DNA of 6,155 nucleotides from Verrucomicrobiota bacterium (GTDB taxonomy: Bacteria > Verrucomicrobiota > Verrucomicrobiae > Chthoniobacterales > UBA10450). The first letter of the stretch is position 1, and each line of letters begins with the position of its first letter. The notes under the pieces were generated by a model that saw nothing but the letters and a program-made list of their open reading frames with translations, searched no databases and was not told where the DNA came from. Of this stretch, positions 1 to 6,155 are shown one piece after another. A program made the translations under genes and the position numbers. The stretch lies in NCBI GenBank assembly GCA_003219495.1, contig QHOZ01000156.1:1-6155 (forward strand), given 5' to 3'.

Positions 1-1255
1 AACGATGACGTGGCTCTGTGTGTAGTTATAGCGGTAGCCGAAGTGGAAATTGATCGGGGGCGGCGCGGTTTGATCGAACATTTCCTTCAGCTTCGGTTGG
101 TAATGTTGTTTGAAGAGCTCGATCGGGCCAACGTAATTGCCGAAGACGCGAACGTTCCACTTCTGCGGATTGAAAGACGTAATCGGAATGCCGGCGTCGT
201 CCTGCACAATTGTTTTGCTGTGATCGAGAATGAAATCGCGGATATGATTGAAGCCGCCTTCGAACATCAAATAGGACGACGCTTTTAGAAAACTGCAGCC
301 GAGGCCGAACTTACCGCAAAATTTCAGAAATCCCGACGCTGCGAGACCGCCGTCGGAAATATCAGTGTTGAAATAATAAAGGGTTTGTTCCTGACCGGTG
401 CGATTGTTGGCGTAGCGAATGCGCACGCCCGGATTTGAGCCTCCGCGTCCTTCCACAAATTCACCACTGCCGCTCAACGAACCGTAAGTCACGTCCCGGA
501 TCGATTTGTCGGCGCGGGCGAGAAACACGTAAAGGATCGGCAGCACGCCTTTGAGCTCCTGCGAGTCGAGACTAACTCTCATGTCCTTCGTGATGAAAAA
601 ACTGAAACGGAGAGACGACTGCATCGCTTCTTCGAGATTGTGAAGTGCGCCGCCAAGATTCTTGATGCGCATGGGGTCGGGCGGCGGTCCCATCGCCTCC
701 TTGCCGCAAAGAACGTAAACCTCGGCCTTGGGAAACATTTGATCGACATAAAGAAAATCGGGACCGCTGAACATGTAGAACGCGACCGGAATTTTCTCGC
801 GTGATTCGGAAAGATATTGCGTCTCCCAGTTATGGAGCCGGAGCAATTGCTTCATATTCATTTTCGCAAATGTCTTTTCGAAAAAGGCGGCATGTTCCTG
901 CCAGGCGGGATCGTTGGTTAGTGGAATGAGCTGCGAATTTTTTGGCAGCGGCATCCCGGCGAGAAACCGCGCGACTTCGTCCGCGGGCGACAACGTTGAG
1001 CGCCACTTTACCGGATGGCGTGGCGGTATCGTGTAGCCATGGCCATCTTATGCCGGGTGGTGGCGTTGGTTTCGTTGATACCGGTGTTGGTGCTACTTGT
1101 GCCTGTCGTGCCGGTTTTGCAGTTGGCGCCGGCATTGGACTCTGTTGCCTGGACGATTCACGGTCCCACGGCCATTCAAACGCTGACGCAGTCGCGAGCA
1201 GAATGAAGATCGACAGCGTCGCGAAAATAATTTTAGACGGTCGAAATTCGTTCAT
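1..1255 (-). pseudogene. Exported protein of unknown family, frame-disrupted and cut off by the left window edge
   Basis: I do not recognise this family. The start ATG at 1255 opens a typical signal peptide: basic n-region (MNEFRPSK), hydrophobic core, and probable cleavage after ATASA near residue 25. A proline/alanine-rich linker follows, flanked by two WPW motifs. From about 1000 down, this frame turns into arginine-rich nonsense and stops at 830. The frame one base further on is open from 1047 to the window edge. It encodes a well-composed domain: LSPADEVARFLAGMP, then SGPDFLYVD (near 768-742), a cysteine pair region near 300 (KFCGKFGLGC), and a tyrosine-rich end FHFGYRYNY. The second frame has a TAA at 1050-1048 and no good start with a ribosome site (TTG 993 and ATG 954 are the only candidates), so one broken gene is likelier than two genes. 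The start overlaps the permease stop by ATGA. If intact, the product would be periplasmic or lipid-face soluble; function unknown. The true C-terminus lies outside the window. Confidence 0.7.
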
Positions 1256-2520
1256 TCGCGAGCACTGACGCGTCTACCGGCGCAGAAGTAAAGTAGTAAT
1301 CCCGCGAGCGCGGTGCCGAGTCCGGCGAGTGATTCGGACGTTTTGGATTTCAAAAGATAAATCATCATCCAAATGGTAATGGCGGAGAAAATGATTGGCG
1401 GAATGGGATAGAACCAGACGCGATAAGGTCGCGGAATATTCGGTTTCGTCGCGCGCAGAACAATTACGCCCGCAACGGTGAGCAAGGAACAGAGCAGCAG
1501 CGAGAATTGAATGTAAATGACGACCAGCTCGAATTTGCCCGTCCACAAAAGCACGGTCACGATGAGTAACTGCACGACGACCGCGTTCGCGGGAACACCG
1601 GCTGCGTTCTTGCGACCGAGAAATCGCGACAGCCAATGATCTTCGCCCATCGACATCGTCACACGCGGACCGATCCACGTCATCGAGCTGATCGCGGAGA
1701 TTAAACCGAGACAAATGATGCCGCCGACCACGCGACCGCCGTTCTCGCCGAAAATGTGTTTGCCCGCGATAAGCCCGACTTCAACCTGCCCGCGGAGCTC
1801 GGCGATTGGCGTGCTGATTAGAAACACCGCATTCAAAAGAACGTAGGCAACCATGACGATGAGGGTGCCGACCAGAAGCGATCACGCGTTCCAACCGGAA
1901 TACGAATACATCACGTAAACGAGCGCGACGGCGAACGCGCCCGTAAAGATCGACATCGTATCGGCCGACTCAGGCAGAAACGCGATCGGCTGGGTCGGCG
2001 GAAGCAACATTCCCGCGACGATGAGCGCGCCAATCAAAATCAATTTAACGATCGTCCAGACATTTTGGAACGCGCTGCCGAGACGCAGATTTCCAAAATG
2101 GAAAATCGCAGTGATCCAAACCAGGATGAAGGAAAGCGCGACCGGCGAACCAAAGTTGAAGACGCCTTGGAAATATTTTCCAAACGCCATCGCCGCGAGC
2201 GCGATCGGCGCGGCGAAACCGACTGTCGCAGAAATGAATCCGGCCATGAAACCAATCGCGGGGTGATAAATTTCGGAGAGAAAATGATATTCGCCGCCGG
2301 AACGAGGAAGCGCGGCGCTGAGCTCACCGTAACAAAGTGCGCCGCAGAGAGCTGCGATTCCTCCGACGATCCAGAGCATGAGCAGCGCGAAACCGGATTG
2401 AAGATCGATAACTTGAAAACCGAGACTGGTGAAGACGCCGGTGCCGATGATGTTGGCAATGACGATTCCGCAGGCGGTGAAAAATCCGACGGTCCGCGGC
2501 GGCGCGGAGAAGTTACTCAT
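1252..2520 (-). pseudogene. APC-superfamily amino acid permease, interrupted by an in-frame stop and small internal deletion
   Basis: An inner-membrane amino acid transporter of the APC superfamily, expected to work as a proton- or exchange-coupled carrier with 12 helices. Start ATG at 2520. Helix 1 carries the unwound substrate-site motif IGTGVF (residues 25-30). The hallmark GELSAALPRSGGEY (65-78) follows helix 2, and GNLRLGSAFQN (143-153) leads into helix 5. Helix 6 ends in YSYSGWNA (205-212), followed at once by TGA at 1884-1882. The same frame resumes with SLLVGTLIVMVAYVLLNAVF and continues without break to 1252, including GPRV..MGED and the late RPYRVWFYP motif near the last helices. 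In relatives about 17 residues, with the conserved GE..NP..N.PR pattern, lie between WNA and SLL; here only the stop codon occupies that place. So roughly 16 codons appear lost and the junction itself makes the stop. Total sense length is about 421 codons, slightly short for the family. ATG 1854 is only an internal methionine. Substrate cannot be assigned. Family identification is firm; true inactivation versus sequence error is open. Confidence 0.88.
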
Positions 2521-2610
2521 CTCGCGCAGACCATTGCATCGTTAGGCAGATTCGCCAATTGATTGACGATCTCGTTTGTCAGAACCGCGTTCGCACGCGA
2601 TTTTGCATTC
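2521..2610. promoter_or_regulatory. Divergent spacer between permease and ACT-domain genes
   Basis: These 90 bases separate the divergently transcribed permease (start 2520, minus) and ACT protein (plus), so promoters for both should lie here or slightly inside the genes. I see TTGACG at 2563-2568 on the plus strand but no matching -10 box at normal spacing, and no clear operator-like inverted repeat. Neither gene shows a strong Shine-Dalgarno sequence. The regulatory role is inferred from position only. Confidence 0.3.
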
Positions 2611-3027
2611 ATGGCAAAACCAATTCTCTCCCTGGAAACAATGACACAGTTGGCGGTCTTTTTGGAAAATCGCCCCGGCGCATTGGCGCGCGTCTGCGAA
2701 GCTCTCGCGAAAGCCGGAATCAACATTCTTGCGATGACCGTTGCCGACACGGTGGATCATTCGGTCATTCGAATGATCGTGAGTGATCCGACCAAAGCGC
2801 TCATGCTTTTGGGAGAACGCGGCGTGCTCGCATTCGAGAACGATGTGCTTTGCATCGACGCCGCGAACGAAATGGGCGTGCTCGGAAAAATCGCGGACGC
2901 GCTCTCGCGGATCGATGTGAATATTGAATACGCCTACTTCGCTGCGGGGCTCACTTCGCCGAAGGGCTGGATTATTTTGCGGCCATCGAATGTTGAGAAA
3001 GCGCAGCTCGCCTTGAGCGCGCTCTGA
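2611..3027 (+). CDS. Tandem ACT-domain protein (probable amino-acid-binding regulatory protein)
   Basis: A 138-residue cytoplasmic protein made of two ACT modules and nothing else. Module 1 (about residues 12-70) has the classic ligand-loop pattern: VFLENRPGALARVCEALAKAGINI, with RPG at 21-23, then VADTVDHSVIRMIV. Module 2 (about 79-137) repeats the beta-alpha-beta layout: CIDAANEMGVLGKIADALSRIDVNIEYAYF, then GWIILRP. In module 2 the usual PG turn is MG, so the second site may bind differently or only support dimerisation. ACT domains bind amino acids and control enzymes or transcription; stand-alone tandem forms are common but mostly uncharacterised. The start is uncertain: ATG 2611 gives MAKPILSL, while ATG 2641 begins right at the first ACT strand, as in typical relatives, and has a GGA a few bases upstream. 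The frame is also open upstream to an ATG at 2563, but the residues between are not ACT-like. The gene stands alone, divergent from the amino acid permease, which fits (but does not prove) an amino-acid-sensing job. It converges with the gene ending at 3040. Confidence 0.87.
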   Translation: MAKPILSLETMTQLAVFLENRPGALARVCEALAKAGINILAMTVADTVDHSVIRMIVSDPTKALMLLGERGVLAFENDVLCIDAANEMGVLGKIADALSRIDVNIEYAYFAAGLTSPKGWIILRPSNVEKAQLALSAL

Positions 3028-3039
3028 GCTGAACCGATT

Positions 3040-3735
3040 TCAGATTCCGGTCGGCTCGTTCGTTCCGCGCCATTCGTGACGCGCTTCAGCAATGAGAGGA
3101 GCAAGCGCTAGGTAAAATCGGACGACGTAGATGAGATAGCCGACGAACGCGGCGATTTGCGCCGCGATCAGCCAAATGTGTCCGTTCTGCACGAGGAAAA
3201 AGTCCGGCCGACTGCGGACCGCGAACAAAAACGCCAAATTGAGAATGAAAACGCCCGGGAGCAAAACTGCGATGTTCATCCATTGATCGCGAAGAAGGCG
3301 CGCGGACAATTTGTTGCTCACTGCGCCGGCGCTGTCGCGCATGCGCGCACGAATTAATCGTAAATCGTAAACGAACAACGTCCAACCGATCGCGATAAAC
3401 GCCGCTCCGAAACCGAACCAGCGCGCCCGTTTCCCGAGTTGCGCAAACAGAATCGCATCGACCAGCGCGCAGGCGATGTAGAGAAAATTGTGGCCGAACT
3501 CGAGCGGCCAGCGAATCACGGTGATGATGTGCAACACCGCGCGCGACCAAAAAACGAAGATCACGAGCAAGCCGGAAATGACGTACGGCCAAAAAAATAG
3601 CTGCCAATTGGAAATAACGTCGCGCGCGTTTTCAATCAAAACGGTCAGCGCGACGCCTTGGATGATGCTGACGAGCGTGAGCTCGATCTCCACGATCATT
3701 GAATCGAGCTCGGAGCGAGCGGCGGAGAATTTCAT
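3040..3735 (-). CDS. Six-helix integral membrane protein of unknown function
   Basis: I do not recognise a family. The 231-residue product has about six hydrophobic helices: residues 15-35, 46-66, 82-100, 106-124, 153-172 and 186-212. Basic segments lie between helices 4 and 5 (LRLIRARMRD and KLSARLLRDQ) and probably face the cytoplasm; the C-terminal tail EARHEWRGTNEPTGI is hydrophilic. There is no signal peptide and no recognisable catalytic motif; a charged N-terminus (RSELDSMIVEIE) precedes helix 1. The start ATG at 3735 overlaps the TGA of the upstream glycosyltransferase (ATGA, 3732-3735), so translation is probably coupled and the two proteins are likely made in a fixed ratio. That context suggests a role beside the glycosyltransferase, for example an accessory subunit or a carrier for lipid-linked sugar, but this is inference. 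The codon pattern matches the neighbours and the frame is clean, so the gene looks real and intact. Confidence 0.8.
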   Translation of the reverse strand: MKFSAARSELDSMIVEIELTLVSIIQGVALTVLIENARDVISNWQLFFWPYVISGLLVIFVFWSRAVLHIITVIRWPLEFGHNFLYIACALVDAILFAQLGKRARWFGFGAAFIAIGWTLFVYDLRLIRARMRDSAGAVSNKLSARLLRDQWMNIAVLLPGVFILNLAFLFAVRSRPDFFLVQNGHIWLIAAQIAAFVGYLIYVVRFYLALAPLIAEARHEWRGTNEPTGI

Positions 3736-6155
3736 TGTCGATCTTGCGGGGTCGAATCGGGATCTTGCCGGTACCCGGCCAAAATTTCGAGCAACTTCGG
3801 TGAGCCGGTCGCGAGCGGTTGCAAATCGCGGATGACGTTCGTGGCATCAGGGGTCTGCGCGAGAAATGAAAGCGCGATGCGCAACTTTTGTTCGTGCTCG
3901 GATTTCGTCGGCTTCAAAAGCAACGCATAAGCGAACTGCTGCGTGGCAGTTTTAAAATCACCGATCTCGCCCGCGGCGAGGCCGATTCGATAATGAAGAT
4001 CGGGGTCGAAGGGCGAAAGCGCGATTGCATCGCGGCCAGCTTTCACCACGTCTTCGGACCGGCGCAGTCCGCGCGCCGCGCCGAAGAGAAGGTCGTAGAC
4101 TCGCGCGTCTTCCGGCAGCAACTCCAGCGCGCGGTGCGCTTCACTCATCGCGCGCGTGAGGTCGCCGCTTTTTCCAGCGCTGACGCCCAATTGCAAATGA
4201 CAATCGCCGTTGGCGGAATCGAGCTTAAGACAACGCTCACATTCGGCAATCGCCTTATCGGAAGCGCCCGTTTCGTCGAGCACAGCCGCGAGCACGTAAG
4301 CTGCCTCGGGGTTCGACGGATTCATTGCGACCGCGGCATTCGCTTCGGCAATCGCGCGATCCGGTTGCGATTGCGTGATCAATCGCAATGCGCTGTAAAC
4401 GTATTGTTCAGGCGTTCGTCGAATCCAAATCGAAGCGAAACTGTTGACGCTGACGAAAATCAAGAGAGCAAAGATCGACATTCGCAGGATGCGCGAGCGC
4501 GAGCTCAACGTTTCCAACCCAAGCGCCACAAACGCACAAAACGGAACGAGCCCGGCCAAACCATAAAACGCCTTCACTTGCGCGTAGGAAGGAACACGCA
4601 ACGTCATGAAGATCAGCGCGACTGCGATTGTTGCGGAAAAAGCGATCAGTAAAAACCAAGGAGCCGAAATTTTTCTCGCGAACCGATAGAGCGCGATCGC
4701 GGCGCCGATCAGAACGAGAAGCGTGGGAATGATCGCGAGCCAATAGCCGGTAATCATCAAATTGTAATTCCATGGCGTGCGCGAAAGGATTCCCGCTAAT
4801 CCGCCGCCGAGACTATCGCCCCAAAGCGTCGAATAAATTCCGGCCGCGAATCCGTTGAATCCGCTGAACATGGGAGCGATGAGAGATCGGCCAAAGCGAA
4901 AATAATCCGCCGCGGTGTGAAAACCGGGATCCTGCCACCACGGAAATCCAAGCACCGGATCCCAGTTTCCAACGATCGGCGTTCCGAAATGCCGCCAGAT
5001 GCGAAGGTAATGCCAGCCGCAAACGAGCAGGATCACAGCGGTTGTAGAGCCAGCCGCGCGCACCCATTCTGAAATCGGCGCGCGTTCTTGCCAAAGCTTG
5101 ATCGCCAACGCGCCAATGAGCGACGGGAGCAAGAGCAGACTCGTCGCTTTCGCCAACATCGCCGCGCCAACACAAATGCCGAGCACGATGGATTGCCAAA
5201 GCGAGACGCGTTCGCTCCTCAGCGCGTGCAATGCGAAGTAGATCGACATCGTCGCAAGCGTCGCGGCGCACACTTCGTTCGTGACGTAATGCGAGAGATA
5301 AAGCTGCATCGGCGAGAACGCCGCCATGATCAGTGCGGCCATTTGCGCGAGCGGGTTGCGCGGCAAAAGCAGGCGCAAGCTAAGAAAAGCGAAGACGAAA
5401 TTCGCGATTCCGAAGAGCATCGTGAGCCCGCGAAGGATAACGACCGCGGCCGCGTCGCCGGTGGAAAGATGAAAGGTCGACAACAAACCTGCCGAAAGCG
5501 CGTAAAAAAGCGGCGGCTGGAACATTTCGTAGCCCTCGTTCGGCAACGGTAGCGCGCCGCGGTCCTGGATGTACTTAATATAAGCGACGTGATCTTTGAA
5601 ATCGTAGCCGCTGAGAAACGGCAGCGTCTTCGTGTTATTCCAAAACAGAATCGCCCAGGCGAAGCAGCAAACGACGACCAGGAGAAATGCTACGCCGCGG
5701 GAAAGATCGACATCGTCCGTGCGAATCCAACGGCTGAGGGCAATCGCGCCGCCCGCCGCAAGAATTCCGAAAAATATCCAGGCTGGCCAAACTCTCGGAA
5801 TGACGTCGAAGATTCTCTCGCCACCCGCGAGCGGATTGCCGTGACCGGGCTCTCGCGGAACCGAAGCGAGCGCGGCATTGCGCCATGACGAACCGGCGAT
5901 CGACGACTCCCATTTGGCGTCCGTGCTCAGGGCGGTCGAGTCTGCGACCAATCTGAGCCAGAGCGCAGGCGGCGCGTCGTTGTTGAAAACACGCGCTTCC
6001 ATTTTGTTCTCACCCGCGCGCAGGAATTTCGCGACGTCCAAGATTGACGTCTGTTTCCAATTCGGGACCGAAGTTACGGGAACCGGCTGATCGTTGATCC
6101 TCAACGCAACTCGTCTTGCCGCGCGAAACTCCAGCCGCGCACTCGTTGTTGGCGA
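3732..6155 (-). CDS. GT-C type (PMT/ArnT-like) membrane glycosyltransferase with N-terminal beta-sandwich and C-terminal TPR domain, 5' end beyond the window
   Basis: Probable polytopic inner-membrane glycosyltransferase that takes a sugar from a polyprenyl-phosphate donor on the periplasmic face. The frame is open to the right edge; a TTG at 6104 is probably not the start, because the coding pattern continues upstream (SPTTSARLEFRAARRVAL). Numbering from 6104: residues 1-80 form a galactose-binding-like beta-sandwich (LRINDQPV, LDVAKFLRAGENKMEARVFN, WESSIAGSSW). Helices at about 103-124 and 138-156 follow, joined by RWIRTDD, which should be cytoplasmic. The next loop holds GYDFKDHVAYIKYI (166-179), with D168/D171 as candidates for the GT-C catalytic acid, then FQPPLFYALSA (195-205), the counterpart of the family HPPL.Y motif. 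Further helices lie between about 219 and 367, a large loop at about 368-447, and four more helices to 560. Residues 566-735 contain about four TPR-like repeats (AIAECERCLKLDSANGDCHLQLG and similar). Acceptor and sugar are unknown. It overlaps the next gene by ATGA. The superfamily call is confident, the exact GT family less so. Confidence 0.85.
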   Translation of the reverse strand, partial: SPTTSARLEFRAARRVALRINDQPVPVTSVPNWKQTSILDVAKFLRAGENKMEARVFNNDAPPALWLRLVADSTALSTDAKWESSIAGSSWRNAALASVPREPGHGNPLAGGERIFDVIPRVWPAWIFFGILAAGGAIALSRWIRTDDVDLSRGVAFLLVVVCCFAWAILFWNNTKTLPFLSGYDFKDHVAYIKYIQDRGALPLPNEGYEMFQPPLFYALSAGLLSTFHLSTGDAAAVVILRGLTMLFGIANFVFAFLSLRLLLPRNPLAQMAALIMAAFSPMQLYLSHYVTNEVCAATLATMSIYFALHALRSERVSLWQSIVLGICVGAAMLAKATSLLLLPSLIGALAIKLWQERAPISEWVRAAGSTTAVILLVCGWHYLRIWRHFGTPIVGNWDPVLGFPWWQDPGFHTAADYFRFGRSLIAPMFSGFNGFAAGIYSTLWGDSLGGGLAGILSRTPWNYNLMITGYWLAIIPTLLVLIGAAIALYRFARKISAPWFLLIAFSATIAVALIFMTLRVPSYAQVKAFYGLAGLVPFCAFVALGLETLSSRSRILRMSIFALLIFVSVNSFASIWIRRTPEQYVYSALRLITQSQPDRAIAEANAAVAMNPSNPEAAYVLAAVLDETGASDKAIAECERCLKLDSANGDCHLQLGVSAGKSGDLTRAMSEAHRALELLPEDARVYDLLFGAARGLRRSEDVVKAGRDAIALSPFDPDLHYRIGLAAGEIGDFKTATQQFAYALLLKPTKSEHEQKLRIALSFLAQTPDATNVIRDLQPLATGSPKLLEILAGYRQDPDSTPQDRQ

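Noticed and set aside
10..288. Plus-strand open frame of 92 codons at the left edge
   Set aside because: Antisense to the open minus frame of the exported protein, which has the better protein composition.
1882..1884. In-frame TGA as selenocysteine or reassigned codon
   Set aside because: About 16 flanking conserved residues are also missing, so decoding TGA would not restore the family sequence; no SECIS-like hairpin was evident.
2065..2562. Plus-strand open frame of 165 codons opposite the permease
   Set aside because: Highly charged, low-quality composition as expected from the antisense of a hydrophobic protein, and it extends through the divergent spacer; no motif.
3029..3043. Small inverted repeat CTGAA-CCGAT-TTCAG between the convergent stops, as a terminator
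   Set aside because: Only five pairs, three of them A-T, with no T-tract on either side; too weak to call.
3888..4652. Long plus-strand open frame (254 codons) opposite the glycosyltransferase TPR region
   Set aside because: Arginine-rich composition with no domain pattern, fully antisense to a well-supported coding frame; a by-product of the codon bias.
4693..4706. GCGATCGC-type palindromes as a regulatory repeat
   Set aside because: Such words occur scattered inside coding sequence as expected from its codon use; no regular spacing or intergenic clustering.

Overview
The window looks like a piece of a free-living Gram-negative bacterial chromosome of moderate GC. The many CGCGA/GATCG-type codons, the multi-domain glycosyltransferase and the protein styles resemble soil Verrucomicrobiota (Chthoniobacterales-like). 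This is an impression from style only; there is no marker gene to settle it. No RNA gene, CRISPR array, insertion sequence, attachment site or origin was found. No stretch longer than about 100 bases lacks coding.

Right half (3040-6155, minus strand): a two-gene unit. The upstream gene runs off the right edge. It encodes a large membrane glycosyltransferase of the GT-C (PMT/ArnT-like) type, with a beta-sandwich domain in front and a TPR tail behind. Its stop overlaps, by ATGA, the start of a six-helix membrane protein that I do not recognise. The two are probably translated together and may work on the same envelope glycan.

Middle (2521-3027): a short divergent spacer and a plus-strand gene for a small stand-alone protein with two ACT domains, presumably an amino-acid-sensing regulator. 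It converges tail to tail with the membrane protein gene, 12 bases apart.

Left half (1-2520, minus strand): an APC-superfamily amino acid permease followed, again with an ATGA overlap, by an exported protein of unknown family that runs off the left edge. Both are disrupted as written. The permease has an in-frame TGA exactly where about 16 conserved residues after helix 6 are missing. The exported protein changes reading frame near position 1000-1047, between its signal peptide/proline-rich part and its main domain. Two lesions in neighbouring co-transcribed genes suggest either a decaying permease operon or local sequence/assembly error. The rest of both reading frames is well preserved, which favours very recent damage or error.

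I found no convincing new defence or mobile system. The most interesting items are the permease deletion/stop, the frame break in the exported protein, and the three-part glycosyltransferase with its coupled membrane partner.
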